Counted from the first letter of the stretch, positions 1 to 9,986 are shown. The stretch is 64,000 nucleotides of DNA from an uncultured Lachnoclostridium sp. (GCA_905212635.1 CAJMFH010000009.1:16033-80032), one strand, 5' to 3'. Numbers and translations are program-made. The notes: generated by a model not told the origin, from the sequence alone.

Positions 1-3000
1 GCAGATTCGCTTACCAAGAAATCGGATCTGATTGAGATCAGTCCGGAATCCAGCCGTTCCAATCAGCTTCGAGTAACCGCAAAAGCGGGATTGTACCGTG
101 TGTATTTTTATCCGCATGGTGCGTATGAGAGCGAGCAGAAGTACATAGATGAAGATGTGTATGCACCGACGGTACTGAATTTGTATGTGTATGCAAGTCC
201 GAATGATTATAAAGAAACGATTGCCATCGGGGATACGTATGATATCGCGAAGGCATTTAACCTTTCGACGGAAGAATTTTTGAAATACTTTGAAGTTCAG
301 CCGAAAGATTTTAAAAATTATGCTTCTTATAAAGATGGTGTGATCACAGCACTGGATAAGAACAGTCAGGTTACGACAAAAGTAAATGCAGAAGTAACGG
401 TTCGACCGGAGTATGAGTCTTATATCCGTTCGCTGCTTCCGGACAACAGTACGGTGATGGATAAGGGGTACTTTAACATTGAAATTACCATTGCCGATGT
501 ATTTAAGTTAAATCAGAATTATATTACCGTATACAAAGGAAGTGAGACCAATTTAAGTGCTTACTTCAATGATACGCAGGTTTTGGATGTAGAATGGTCT
601 TCCAGCGATCCGGATTATGCGACAGTAGATGAGACCGGTAAAGTGACTGCAAAAAAAGTGACGACAGATGATGTTGTTATCACGGCGGTATATCGGAATG
701 GAGCGGGTTCACCGACGGCAAAATGTATGGTTCGTATCGTAGACACACCAAATAAGTTTGATATCGATCCGGCAAACGCAAAATTGAATGTTGGTGAGAG
801 CATTGTTGTCAAGATCAAAGGAAATCCGGATGTATCACAGGTTCCGACTTCGTGGTGGTCTTACGATAATAGATATGTGGATGTAGAATTCGACAACAAT
901 GGTAAGACGGCTACCATTACAGCGAAAGCGCCGACGGGAGATGGATCGACGACAGAAGTCGTATTTAACAATCCGAACACGGATGAGAAAGATGATCCAA
1001 GATGTAAGATCACGATTGTTGTACCATATGAGACGATGAAACTGACAGAAGAAAATCTGACGATGAAAGTAGGTGCGACACATCAGTTAAAATACACGTA
1101 TACACCGAATAATGTAACAGATAAAACACCAGAGTGGACATCACTGGATACCAATGTCGTAACCGTTGATGAAAATGGTTATCTGACCGCGGTAAATCCG
1201 GGTACGACGATTGTAATGTTATCGCCAAAATACAATCCAAATAAAGTGTATGCTCAGTGTACGGTCACGGTTGTATCAAAGTGTGAGGAAATTACGCTGA
1301 CGCCGAATGAAATAACATTGAATGTCGGCGATACACAGTATGTAGATGTCGCGCTGGCACCGGAGGGATGTAATTCAGAGCTGACGATTGAGGTGGGCGA
1401 CGAAAATGTATTGGATTATGAGTATAAACCAAATAACCGCATCATTAATATTACCGGTAAGAAAGCCGGTGTAACGACTATCAATGTAGGAGCAGATGAT
1501 GCGACAAGAAAGTCCATAAAGGTAACGGTGTTACAGCCATGTAATGACTTGTCGTTCTCGCCGAATGCTTACGAGATGATCGCAGGAGAAACGTATACGC
1601 CAAATCTTGTTAAGACACCGGAAGATAGTACGGATGCCATTACGTGGGTATCGTATAATCCGGATATTGCGGATGTCGATGAAAAAGGTGAGATTACAGC
1701 GAAGAAGACAGGCGTAACCTTTATTCAGGCAACATCGGCTTCCGGAAGAGTAGCTGTGATCCAGATTACGGTAAAAGAAACGTTGACAGCAGTTACATTA
1801 AAACCGGATAAGGCGACGATTGAAGTGGGAGAAAGTATGACACTTACGCCGGACTTCCTTCCTGCCGCTGCCTATGATAAATCAATGGAATGGAGTATTG
1901 CAGATCCGTCGATTGCCAAACTGGAAATGCAGGGTGAATCCAGCGTAAAAGTAACCGGTTTGAAGGGCGGTATTACACTGATCAAAGGTGTCGCTAAGAG
2001 TGGTGGCTTTGTGGTAAGCTGTTTATTGACGGTTATAGAAAAGTCTACATCTGTAGAAGTTAATCCAAAGTCAAAATTCTTGCAGAAAGGTAAGAAATTT
2101 ACGATTAAGGCAACGGTTACTTCTGCAACAGCGACGAATAAGTCCGTAAAATGGAAGAGTTCCAAAAAGTCGGTTGCGAGTGTTACTTCACAGGGTGTCG
2201 TAAAAGGAAAGAAGATTGGAACGGCTTACATAACGGCTACTGCAAGAGATGGTTCCGGAGCTTTTGCAAGATGTAAAGTCCGCGTTGTGCGAAAAGTGAC
2301 AAAAATTACCTTAAATAAATATACAGCGAAACTGCTGGTCGGAAAGACTTTGAAATTGAAAGCCAAAGTGCATCCGAAAAATGCAACAATTAAGAGTGTT
2401 GCCTGGAGTTCGAGTGATAATTCCATCGCGACGGTAGATGCTTCCGGGCGGGTGCAGGGCCTGGCAGCCGGAATGGTGAAGATCCGTGCAAAAGCGAAAG
2501 ATGGTTCCGGAAAGTCAGCAGTATGTCTGATCACGGTTTCGGAACCGATTCCGGCAACCGGAGTTGATGTGACAAACAATGATTTGATCGTGGCAAAAGG
2601 AAGACAGATTCAGTCAGGTATTACGATTGCACCTGCAAATTCGACCGATAAGATTAAATATTATTCGGATAATAAGGCAGTTGCAAGAATCAATAAACGT
2701 GGTAAAATTTATGCAAACCAGGTAGGTCAGGCTACTGTGTATGGAGAAACTTCCAATGGACAGGTCGGATATGCGGATGTCCTTGTGGTTACTTTAAATC
2801 GAAGAAGTCTGCCACTCCGCCTGTATGATACGGAGACACTGCGTGTAAATGAGATTTCCACAGGAGTAACATGGCATTCTCAAAATCCGCTGATCGCTTC
2901 GGTAGATTCTACCGGAAAGGTAATCGGAAGACGAAGAGGTGTTACCAGAGTTTACGCGACGGTAAGAGGATTGAAGCTGTCTTGTAAAGTAACGGTATCC

Positions 3001-3015
3001 GATATCAACGGATAG
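1..3015 (+). CDS. Secreted multi-BIG2 (bacterial Ig-like) surface protein, 5' end outside window
   Basis: The reading frame is open from base 1, so the start lies upstream; 1004 codons are visible. From about residue 170 the protein is a string of roughly ten Ig-like BIG2 modules. Each has the family pattern of a 'V..GE/GD/GK' strand, a 'W.S.D..VA.VD..G.V.A...G...I' core and a closing 'C.V.V' strand. The last four modules are rich in lysine and arginine. No LPXTG motif, choline-binding repeat or membrane anchor is seen at the C-terminus, which ends SDING. Proteins of this type are exported and stay on or near the cell wall, often as adhesion or scaffold proteins; the ligand here is unknown. 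recN follows after 16 bp, so the two may share a transcript. The BIG2 call is firm; the function is open. Confidence 0.85.
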   Translation, partial: ADSLTKKSDLIEISPESSRSNQLRVTAKAGLYRVYFYPHGAYESEQKYIDEDVYAPTVLNLYVYASPNDYKETIAIGDTYDIAKAFNLSTEEFLKYFEVQPKDFKNYASYKDGVITALDKNSQVTTKVNAEVTVRPEYESYIRSLLPDNSTVMDKGYFNIEITIADVFKLNQNYITVYKGSETNLSAYFNDTQVLDVEWSSSDPDYATVDETGKVTAKKVTTDDVVITAVYRNGAGSPTAKCMVRIVDTPNKFDIDPANAKLNVGESIVVKIKGNPDVSQVPTSWWSYDNRYVDVEFDNNGKTATITAKAPTGDGSTTEVVFNNPNTDEKDDPRCKITIVVPYETMKLTEENLTMKVGATHQLKYTYTPNNVTDKTPEWTSLDTNVVTVDENGYLTAVNPGTTIVMLSPKYNPNKVYAQCTVTVVSKCEEITLTPNEITLNVGDTQYVDVALAPEGCNSELTIEVGDENVLDYEYKPNNRIINITGKKAGVTTINVGADDATRKSIKVTVLQPCNDLSFSPNAYEMIAGETYTPNLVKTPEDSTDAITWVSYNPDIADVDEKGEITAKKTGVTFIQATSASGRVAVIQITVKETLTAVTLKPDKATIEVGESMTLTPDFLPAAAYDKSMEWSIADPSIAKLEMQGESSVKVTGLKGGITLIKGVAKSGGFVVSCLLTVIEKSTSVEVNPKSKFLQKGKKFTIKATVTSATATNKSVKWKSSKKSVASVTSQGVVKGKKIGTAYITATARDGSGAFARCKVRVVRKVTKITLNKYTAKLLVGKTLKLKAKVHPKNATIKSVAWSSSDNSIATVDASGRVQGLAAGMVKIRAKAKDGSGKSAVCLITVSEPIPATGVDVTNNDLIVAKGRQIQSGITIAPANSTDKIKYYSDNKAVARINKRGKIYANQVGQATVYGETSNGQVGYADVLVVTLNRRSLPLRLYDTETLRVNEISTGVTWHSQNPLIASVDSTGKVIGRRRGVTRVYATVRGLKLSCKVTVSDING

Positions 3016-3031
3016 TGACAGGAGGAGTTGT

Positions 3032-4714
3032 GTGTTAGTAAATTTACATGTGAAGAATTTTGCAATCATTGACGAAGTGGATGTAGATTTTGGAGAGCAT
3101 TTGAATATACTGACAGGAGAGACAGGAGCCGGAAAATCAATCTTAGTGGGTTCAATCGGGATTGCACTGGGAGCTCGTGTTTCTTCTGAAATCATTGGAA
3201 AACGGGCAGATTATGCGATGGTAGAACTTGTGTTTCAGATAGAAAAGCAGGAAATCATGGATGTACTGCGCGAGATGGACATAGAGCCGGAAGATGGTCA
3301 GATCGTTATCTCCCGGAAAATTACGGCAAATCGCAGTATTAATAAAATTAATGGAGAGAGTGTGCCGGTGGGGATTATCCGGAAGGTATCGGCACTCTGT
3401 ATTGATATTCATGGACAGCATGAACATCAGTCCCTGCTTCATAAAGAGTATCACCGCAGTGTGGTAGACCGTTTTGCCGGAGAAGAGGCACAGACGTTAA
3501 AACAGAAGATTGCAGAACGGTATGGCGAATACCGTGAGATTTTACAGAAAATGGAAGAAAATGGCGGCTCGGAAAAAGAGCGTGCCAGAGAACTTTCTTT
3601 TTTGGAATATGAACGAAAAGAGATTGAAGAGGCGAAACTGGAAGAAGGCGAAGAAGAGAGACTGGCAGATGAAGTGAAGAAAATGTCCAATGCGTCTCAT
3701 ATTGTGGAATCAATGGGAAAGGTTTACGAATGCACCGGAGATTCTTATCAGGGATGTGCCGGTCAGATTGCGCAGGCTCTTCGGCATATGGGAGATATTG
3801 CAGATCTCGATGAAGGGCTGTTTTCTTTACAGGAAGAATTGCAGGATATTGAAAATCTGTTATCGGATTTTAATCGAAGTGTATCCGGCTATATGGACGA
3901 TTTTGTCTTTGATGAGGCGGAATTACGGCAGAACGAAGAACGTCTTGACCGCATCCGCAGTATTCAGGCAAAATATGGAAGTACATATGAAGAAGTGATG
4001 AAACATTATGTCGAAGTGATAGAAAAGATTGATCGATATAAGGATTTTGAAAACTATCATTTGCAGCTGGAGACGGAAAAACAGCAGTGTGAAAAATCGC
4101 TTGCAGAGTTATGTGAGACATTGACAGCGCTTCGAAAGAAAGCCGCGGAGAAACTTGAAAAGAATATTACAGAGACATTGCAGGAACTGAATTTTGAACA
4201 TGCCCGTTTCGCCATAAACATAGAGCCATTATCGGAATTTACGGCGAATGGAAAAGACGATGTGGAATTTCTGATTGCTACCAATCCGGGAGCAGACCTG
4301 AATCCTTTGAATAAGGTGGCATCCGGAGGAGAATTATCGCGAATTATGCTGGCAATTAAAACCGTATTTGCCGATGTAGATCAGATTGAATCTCTGATCT
4401 TTGATGAAATTGATGTAGGAATCAGCGGAAGAACCGCTCAGATGGTTTCTGAAAAGATGTCAATTCTTGGAAAAAATCATCAGATTATCTGCATTACGCA
4501 TCTTCCCCAGATTGCGGCGATGGCAGATACGCATTTTGTCATTGAAAAGATTTCTTCTGCAAAAGAAACAGAAACCCGGATACGCCGGCTCTCTGAGGAA
4601 CAGTCCACAGAAGAACTGGCACGTATGTTAGGCGGTGTTGAAATTACGCAGGCTGTGCTTGCCAATGCAAAAGAAATGAAACAATTAGCAAAAAATCAAA
4701 AACAATATTCATAA
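3032..4714 (+). CDS. recN: DNA repair protein RecN
   Basis: 560 residues, the normal RecN length. This SMC-like ATPase acts early in double-strand break repair, binding and tethering DNA ends. Visible signs are Walker A GETGAGKS at residues 29-36, a long charged coiled-coil middle (about 150-380), the ABC signature SGGELSRIM near 430 and Walker B LIFDEIDVGISG near 455. The start is GTG at 3032, preceded by AGGAGGAG at 3020-3027. spoIVB follows after 58 bp, and recN-spoIVB is a classic neighbour pair in spore formers. Identification is secure. Confidence 0.97.
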   Translation: MLVNLHVKNFAIIDEVDVDFGEHLNILTGETGAGKSILVGSIGIALGARVSSEIIGKRADYAMVELVFQIEKQEIMDVLREMDIEPEDGQIVISRKITANRSINKINGESVPVGIIRKVSALCIDIHGQHEHQSLLHKEYHRSVVDRFAGEEAQTLKQKIAERYGEYREILQKMEENGGSEKERARELSFLEYERKEIEEAKLEEGEEERLADEVKKMSNASHIVESMGKVYECTGDSYQGCAGQIAQALRHMGDIADLDEGLFSLQEELQDIENLLSDFNRSVSGYMDDFVFDEAELRQNEERLDRIRSIQAKYGSTYEEVMKHYVEVIEKIDRYKDFENYHLQLETEKQQCEKSLAELCETLTALRKKAAEKLEKNITETLQELNFEHARFAINIEPLSEFTANGKDDVEFLIATNPGADLNPLNKVASGGELSRIMLAIKTVFADVDQIESLIFDEIDVGISGRTAQMVSEKMSILGKNHQIICITHLPQIAAMADTHFVIEKISSAKETETRIRRLSEEQSTEELARMLGGVEITQAVLANAKEMKQLAKNQKQYS

Positions 4715-4772
4715 ATTATGAAATAATGGCAATACTTTCCTTATAGGAGTTTTTTGTGAGGAGAGGATTGCC

Positions 4773-6020
4773 ATGTTTGTTTCAAAAAGAAAGAAAATCT
4801 ATCGTTATGGATTGGTTGCGTTTTTGATTCTGGATCTTGTTGTTCTCGGAATTCTGGCTTGGAACCGGCTGCAAAGCGAGATTCCGGATAAGATCTGGAC
4901 CTATGTTGGAAGGGAAGAACTGCTGGCAAACAGCAGTTTGATTAAGTATTCAAAAGAGGAGGAAAAGGCGGTAGAAGCACTTCATATTAATCAGACATCC
5001 GATAAAACGACGGTTGTTTTGGAAGGCGTGGGAACGTATGAAGTCAAAGCCAGATTATTTGGCATTCTTCCGGTAAAAGAGATTCAGGTTCAGGCAATGG
5101 AACCGATGGAAGTGGCACCGTCCGGGGAACCGGTTGGAATATATGTAGAGACAAAGGGACTGCTGGTGCTGTCTACGACCAGTGTCGAGGGACAGGATGG
5201 CTTGATTCATGAACCGGCGACCAACATCGTAATGACGGGAGATTATATATTAAAAGTTGAGGGAGAATCGGTCAAAACGATACAGGAATTTAATCAGGCA
5301 GTGCAGAAAAGGAAAGGGGAAAAAATTGCTCTGCACATACGGCGGGGAAAGAAGAATCTGGATGTTGCAGTGCATTCCATACTGGCAAAAGATGGAAGCA
5401 ACAAACTGGGAATCTGGGTTCGGGAAGATACGCAGGGAATCGGGACGATGACTTATATTACAAAAAATGGGAAATTTGGGGCGCTTGGTCACGGAATAAC
5501 CGATGCGGATACCGGGACATTGATGGATCTGCGCGGTGGCGAATTATATGAGACAAAAATCTTGGATATTATTAAAGGGCAAAAAGGGGCTCCGGGAGAA
5601 TTGGAGGGATATATCAATATGGTGGCAAAAGAATGTATTGGAAAAATAGAAAAGAATACACCACTTGGTATATTTGGCACGATTTTTGAGCCTCAAAAAC
5701 AGCAGAGACGGTATTATGAAGTTGGTTTGAGACAAGATATAAAAACAGGAAAAGCATGGATTTATTCTAATATGGAAGGAACACCGCGAAAATATGAGAT
5801 CCAGATTGAAAAGATCAACCGGACGAGCAAAGATAATAAGGGCATGGTAATCCGTGTTACCGATACAAGACTGTTGGAATTGACAGGGGGCATCGTTCAG
5901 GGGATGAGTGGCAGTCCGATTTTGCAGGATGATAAGATCATCGGAGCGGTAACGCATGTGTTTGTTGAAGAGCCGACAAAAGGGTATGCGGTATTTATGG
6001 AAAATATGCTGGATCCATAA
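4773..6020 (+). CDS. spoIVB: SpoIVB serine peptidase (S55 family)
   Basis: 415 residues with one N-terminal membrane segment (about 12-31), a PDZ domain (about 110-190) and an S55 peptidase domain. In Bacillus the forespore makes SpoIVB and secretes it between the spore membranes, where it cuts SpoIVFA and so triggers pro-sigma-K processing. The catalytic His is in GALGHGITD (His240) and the catalytic Ser in QGMSGSPI (Ser379), both intact. The SD GAGGAGAG lies just upstream of the ATG. In many Clostridia spo0A comes next; here the neighbour is a convergent NarL-type regulator whose stop codon is only 2 bp away, and no terminator is visible between them. Confidence 0.96.
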   Translation: MFVSKRKKIYRYGLVAFLILDLVVLGILAWNRLQSEIPDKIWTYVGREELLANSSLIKYSKEEEKAVEALHINQTSDKTTVVLEGVGTYEVKARLFGILPVKEIQVQAMEPMEVAPSGEPVGIYVETKGLLVLSTTSVEGQDGLIHEPATNIVMTGDYILKVEGESVKTIQEFNQAVQKRKGEKIALHIRRGKKNLDVAVHSILAKDGSNKLGIWVREDTQGIGTMTYITKNGKFGALGHGITDADTGTLMDLRGGELYETKILDIIKGQKGAPGELEGYINMVAKECIGKIEKNTPLGIFGTIFEPQKQQRRYYEVGLRQDIKTGKAWIYSNMEGTPRKYEIQIEKINRTSKDNKGMVIRVTDTRLLELTGGIVQGMSGSPILQDDKIIGAVTHVFVEEPTKGYAVFMENMLDP

Positions 6021-6022
6021 AA

Positions 6023-6652
6023 TCATACCATATGTCGATAATAAAACACAGCCAGCTGGGTGCGGTCACGTAAGTTTAATTTTTCCAAAATAGCACTCAG
6101 ATAATTTCGTACGGTTCCCTCACTTAAATACAGAGCAGACGCAATTTCCCTGTTGTTAAGTCCGTCTGCGACTTTTACAATGATTTCCCATTCCTTTTCA
6201 GTAATATCATAGGATTCAGGAGAAAAGGAAGAGGAATCCGGGGTGCGTAAAAGCTCAGGCAATTTTGTGGTGATGGCATCTCCAAAGACGGTCTGACCGT
6301 TATGGACGGCAGAAAGGGCGGGAACGATACTTTCAAAATTCTGTTTTAAGATATATCCTTTTACACCGAGGTTCAGCGCTTTGATAATATATTCATCGTC
6401 GGAAAAGGTCGTAAGCAGAAGAATTTTCCGGGAAGGATCTTCGGCGAGAAGCTGTTCTGCTGCCTCTAAGCCGCTCATTTCCCTCATTCGGATATCCATC
6501 AGCATAACATCGGGATGATACTGATGGCAGAGTGCAATCGCATCTTTTCCATTTTCTCCCAGTCCACAGACCTGAATGTCTGCATTTGCCTCTAAAATTG
6601 TTTTTAACGACAGGGCGACCAGTTTGTCGTCGTCTACGATACATAGTTTCAT
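6023..6652 (-). CDS. NarL/LuxR-family response regulator
   Basis: 209 residues: a receiver domain (1-120) with the acidic pocket DDD at 7-9 and phospho-acceptor Asp53 (LMDIRM), then a LuxR-type helix-turn-helix (about 145-205; NREIASALYLSEGTVRNYLSAIL). I chose the ATG at 6652 over the in-frame one at 6670 because GGAAAGGGG sits just upstream and the ATG overlaps the kinase stop codon as ATGA, which indicates translational coupling. It pairs with the kinase encoded just before it. The neighbouring divergent exporter is the likely target, as in the LnrJK-LnrLMN and similar drug-sensing systems; that is inference. Confidence 0.92.
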   Translation of the reverse strand: MKLCIVDDDKLVALSLKTILEANADIQVCGLGENGKDAIALCHQYHPDVMLMDIRMREMSGLEAAEQLLAEDPSRKILLLTTFSDDEYIIKALNLGVKGYILKQNFESIVPALSAVHNGQTVFGDAITTKLPELLRTPDSSSFSPESYDITEKEWEIIVKVADGLNNREIASALYLSEGTVRNYLSAILEKLNLRDRTQLAVFYYRHMV

Positions 6653-7725
6653 GATTTTTCCCCTTTCCATAAAATAATCTGAATGCGAAAGCCGTCTGTA
6701 GTAAGGATGTGAAATTCTCCGCCTAGTTGTTTTACACGTTCCTGCATATTTTCCAATCCAATCCCTCCGGAAAAATCCTCCTGGATCATGCTGCCATTGT
6801 CTTTTAAAATGAGCTGGTAAAAGGCAGGATGTTCGGTGAGATAGATGTCAAATCTTGTTGCATTGCTGTGACGCTGGGTATTGGTAAGAGCTTCCTTCGT
6901 AATGGCAAGAATGGCATACTTAAATTCTTTAGGTGGTTCTGTCTGCATTTTGTAGTGCAGTGAAACCGTGAGATCTGATACCTCCTTTCGCAGATCAGAT
7001 AAAGCGGTCTGAAGATGGATCGATTCGTCATGCAGGTCATGGACACTGTTCCGGATACTGGTCATGGCAGTATCGAGAGAGTCTTTTAAGGTGCGCAGAG
7101 GAACATCCAGCGAAGTATCGTGATTCATAACCTGTAGAGCGCCGGTCTGCAAAAGAGAGCGGCTCAGAAGATGTCCGACATTGTCGTGAATTTCCCGGGC
7201 AATGCGGTTACGTTCTTTTAATGTGGCAAGATGAATCTCATAATCCTGATTTTGCCGCAATGCTTTGTTTTTTTCCATTAAATCATAAGAATGTTCGTAA
7301 TTCTCATTTCGTGTCTGACGGTATTTCTGTTTCCAGTAGTCTTTCTTTTCGGTAGTGTTCTGCAATTGGAACGCAAGTCCAAACAGAAGAAGGCTGTACA
7401 GCCAAAGAGAAACCGGAAAGAGGTACAGGTGAAGGAGTTCACAAAAGGACATAAGGACAAAAATATATTTTTTCTGCGTGGTTTTTCCCTCTATTTCATA
7501 GATAATAAACGGATAAAAATAAAAGAGATCCGGCAGTGCAAAAGAAAGAGCGACGAATCCTCCAAAAAGTCCAAAACAAAACTTGGAAGAATTTGACAGG
7601 TTTATCAGGTTTCCACATAACAAAACAGAAAGGAATAAAGTAACGGTTGCAAAAGATACCGGTTTGGAAAACCAGAAAGAGGCACACAATAAATAGATTA
7701 TAATTTGGTCAAATAGTGTATTCAT
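6649..7725 (-). CDS. Membrane sensor histidine kinase, NarL partner (HisKA_3 type)
   Basis: 358 residues. The first 120 hold about five hydrophobic segments with almost no extracytoplasmic domain, the layout of intramembrane-sensing kinases that detect membrane-active drugs. A short coiled coil (125-170) leads into the HisKA_3 dimerisation helix with phospho-acceptor His180 (REIHDNVGH). The ATPase domain follows with N-box LTNTQRHSNA and G-box GGIGLENMQERV. An in-frame start exists 38 codons upstream, but the ATG at 7725 has AGAAAGGA in front of it and begins right before the first membrane segment. It is transcribed away from the ABC exporter genes. Confidence 0.9.
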   Translation of the reverse strand: MNTLFDQIIIYLLCASFWFSKPVSFATVTLFLSVLLCGNLINLSNSSKFCFGLFGGFVALSFALPDLFYFYPFIIYEIEGKTTQKKYIFVLMSFCELLHLYLFPVSLWLYSLLLFGLAFQLQNTTEKKDYWKQKYRQTRNENYEHSYDLMEKNKALRQNQDYEIHLATLKERNRIAREIHDNVGHLLSRSLLQTGALQVMNHDTSLDVPLRTLKDSLDTAMTSIRNSVHDLHDESIHLQTALSDLRKEVSDLTVSLHYKMQTEPPKEFKYAILAITKEALTNTQRHSNATRFDIYLTEHPAFYQLILKDNGSMIQEDFSGGIGLENMQERVKQLGGEFHILTTDGFRIQIILWKGEKS

Positions 7726-7820
7726 CGTCAGTTCCTTTCTGTTGTAATTCCTGTTTCTCCTATCATAGTACCATAAAACAGAGGCAGGGTCAAAAGGGAA
7801 ATCGTAAATAAGAGAGAATG

Positions 7821-7884
7821 TGACATTTGTCATTTTCAAAGAGGAAGAAATTCACTGGAAGAACCCAAAAAGATGTGGTAAGAT
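7821..7884 (+). promoter_or_regulatory. Candidate regulated promoter and palindromic operator of the ABC exporter
   Basis: Within the 192 bp divergent gap is the inverted repeat TGACA-TT-TGTCA (7821-7832). About 46 bp further on is an extended -10, TGgTAAGAT (7876-7884), with no convincing -35 element 17 bp upstream. A promoter with a good -10, no -35 and a palindrome near -64 fits activation by a response regulator. The palindrome and the -10 are seen; binding by the adjacent regulator is inference. Confidence 0.5.
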
Positions 7885-7917
7885 AGAGAAAATTGAACGA
7901 AAAGGGAGAGGAAAACG

Positions 7918-8856
7918 ATGAAAACAGTAATTGAAGTAAAAGATCTGGTAAAACGATATAAAGAATTAGTGGCGTTGGATCATTTTGCATTATCCATTAA
8001 AGAAGGGGAGATTTTCGGGCTTCTTGGACCAAATGGTTCCGGAAAAACCACGACAATTCATTGTATTTTAGGACTGCTTTCGTATGATAAAGGAGACATT
8101 CAGGTGTTTGGGAAAAAAATGAAAAGCAATGCTTATGATGTCAAACGTGATATCGGAGTTGTAATGCAGAATGTCGCTGTTTTTGATGAACTTACGGTGT
8201 ATGAAAATATTGATTATTTCTGTGGACTTTATATCAATGACAAACAGACGCGAAAACAGTATGTGGAAGAAGCAATTGCTTTTGCAGGACTGGAAGATTA
8301 TGTAAAATTTTATCCCAAAAAACTTTCGGGAGGTCTGCTGCGCCGCTTGAATATTGCCTGTGGCATTGCACATAAACCAAAACTGATCTTTTTTGATGAG
8401 CCGACGGTTGCGGTAGATCCCCAGAGCCGCAATAAAATCTTAGAAGGAATCCGTAAACTAAATCAAGACGGGGCAACGATTGTCTATACTTCGCATTATA
8501 TGGAAGAAGTAGAAAGCCTGTGCGAGCGGATCGTTATTATGGATCATGGAAAAGCGATTGCTTCCGGAACGCCAAATGAATTGAAAGCGATGATCCAGAA
8601 CAAAGAGACAGTACGGGTTGAGATTCCGAAATTAGAACCTGAGCAGCGCAGTATTTTTTCTGATCTGCCACATATGTATGAAGACTCTTATGAGGATTCG
8701 ATACTTAAACTGTGCTTTGACGGGGGAAGTACAAACTTGATCCATGTGTTAAAATGCCTTCAGGATAATCAAGTGAAGTATGGAAGAATATATAGCGAAC
8801 TGCCGACATTAAACGATGTGTTTTTGGAAATTACAGGAAAAGAACTGCGCGATTAG
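7918..8856 (+). CDS. ABC transporter ATP-binding protein (drug/lipopeptide exporter type)
   Basis: 312 residues. Walker A GPNGSGKTT (37-45), the signature in the variant form LSGGLLRR, Walker B LIFFDEPTVAVDP and the switch His in YTSHYMEE are all visible. A C-terminal extension after about residue 225 matches the DrrA/CcmA-like ATPases that work with ABC-2 permeases. The SD is GGGAGAGG before ATG 7918. It starts a three-gene unit with two permeases and lies divergent from a two-component system. That whole arrangement matches LnrLMN/LnrJK of Bacillus (linearmycin resistance). The substrate is not provable from sequence. Confidence 0.92.
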   Translation: MKTVIEVKDLVKRYKELVALDHFALSIKEGEIFGLLGPNGSGKTTTIHCILGLLSYDKGDIQVFGKKMKSNAYDVKRDIGVVMQNVAVFDELTVYENIDYFCGLYINDKQTRKQYVEEAIAFAGLEDYVKFYPKKLSGGLLRRLNIACGIAHKPKLIFFDEPTVAVDPQSRNKILEGIRKLNQDGATIVYTSHYMEEVESLCERIVIMDHGKAIASGTPNELKAMIQNKETVRVEIPKLEPEQRSIFSDLPHMYEDSYEDSILKLCFDGGSTNLIHVLKCLQDNQVKYGRIYSELPTLNDVFLEITGKELRD

Positions 8857-8867
8857 GAGGTGGGGAA

Positions 8868-9986
8868 ATGTTTTTACGATTATTTACATACCAATGTAAG
8901 ATTATCTTCCGCGTGAAGGAACTGACTTTTTGGACCCTATTGTTTCCTATTGCTTTGTGCACGTTTATGTATCTGGCATTCAGTAATATTTTTGAGACAA
9001 CGGAAAAGACGGGAAATATACCGGTTGCGGTCGTGGCAGAGCAGGAAAATGCGGCGGCATCGGTGATGTTTGAAGAATTGTCTAAAGGAGACGAATCCCT
9101 TTTAAACGTTCGGAATATGACGGCCGGAGAAGCAGACAAAGCATTGGAAAATGGTGAGGTAAAGGGCATTTATTATACCGGATCTTCTCTGCGGTTAAAA
9201 GTCAAAGAAACCGGGATGGAACAGACAATATTGCAGATGATTTCAAAGCAGTATGAGCAAAATAAAACACTGCTGATGGAGGTGGGAAGCCGCCATCCGG
9301 AGAAACTTCAGGAGGTAATACAGACAATTCAAGATCAGCAGAGTGCAGTAAAAGAGGAGGCAATGGGCGGTTCCAATCCGGATAACATCGTAAATTATTT
9401 TTATGCCATATTTGCTATGACATGCCTGTTTGCTTCGTTTTCCGGATGTAATACGATACATAATATCCAGCCGTACACTTCTGAACTCGGCAGACGTAAA
9501 TCGGTAGCACCGGTTTCAAAAATAGTAGAGATTATCAGTGAATTTGCGGCTGCGGAATTGATACAGTTTGCGCTGGCATGCCTTGTTCTTGTGTACCTGA
9601 CCGGAATTTTGAAGATCAATATCGGCGGGCATTATGGATATGTTCTCCTTCTGTTGTTTGTCGGAACCAGCTTTGGAAATATGATGGGATTGTGTATCGG
9701 TTCAACGCGGTTATCAATCGAAGCGAAAACCGGTACGCTCGTTGGTGTTTCTCTGGGGCTGTGCTTTTTTGCAGATCTTATGATCAGTGGGATTCGGGCA
9801 TTTATGCAGCAGCACATTCCGTTTTTTAATGCCATCAGTCCGGCAAGTCTGATCGTCGATTCGTTTTATGCTTTAAATATGAATTTAACTTCCAGATATT
9901 GGCAAAATATAGTGAGCTTGCTGATTTTGACTGTAGTTCTGCTGGGTATCAGTATCTGGCTTGGAAAAGGGGGAAAGAGAAAATGA
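8868..9986 (+). CDS. ABC-2 type permease (first of two)
   Basis: 372 residues. It has one N-terminal membrane helix (about 24-42), a long extracytoplasmic loop (about 45-180) and five further helices clustered in the C-terminal half. This is the ABC-2 (YhgE/DrrB/LnrM-like) layout. The SD GGAGGTGGGG precedes the ATG, 11 bp after the ATPase gene. It overlaps the next permease gene by 4 bp. Together they would form a heterodimeric export channel in the cytoplasmic membrane. The exported compound is unknown. Confidence 0.88.
   Translation: MFLRLFTYQCKIIFRVKELTFWTLLFPIALCTFMYLAFSNIFETTEKTGNIPVAVVAEQENAAASVMFEELSKGDESLLNVRNMTAGEADKALENGEVKGIYYTGSSLRLKVKETGMEQTILQMISKQYEQNKTLLMEVGSRHPEKLQEVIQTIQDQQSAVKEEAMGGSNPDNIVNYFYAIFAMTCLFASFSGCNTIHNIQPYTSELGRRKSVAPVSKIVEIISEFAAAELIQFALACLVLVYLTGILKINIGGHYGYVLLLLFVGTSFGNMMGLCIGSTRLSIEAKTGTLVGVSLGLCFFADLMISGIRAFMQQHIPFFNAISPASLIVDSFYALNMNLTSRYWQNIVSLLILTVVLLGISIWLGKGGKRK

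Noticed and set aside
7291..7596. 101-codon plus-strand frame opposite the sensor kinase
   Set aside because: Opposite a well-supported kinase gene; its Lys-rich product has no domain.
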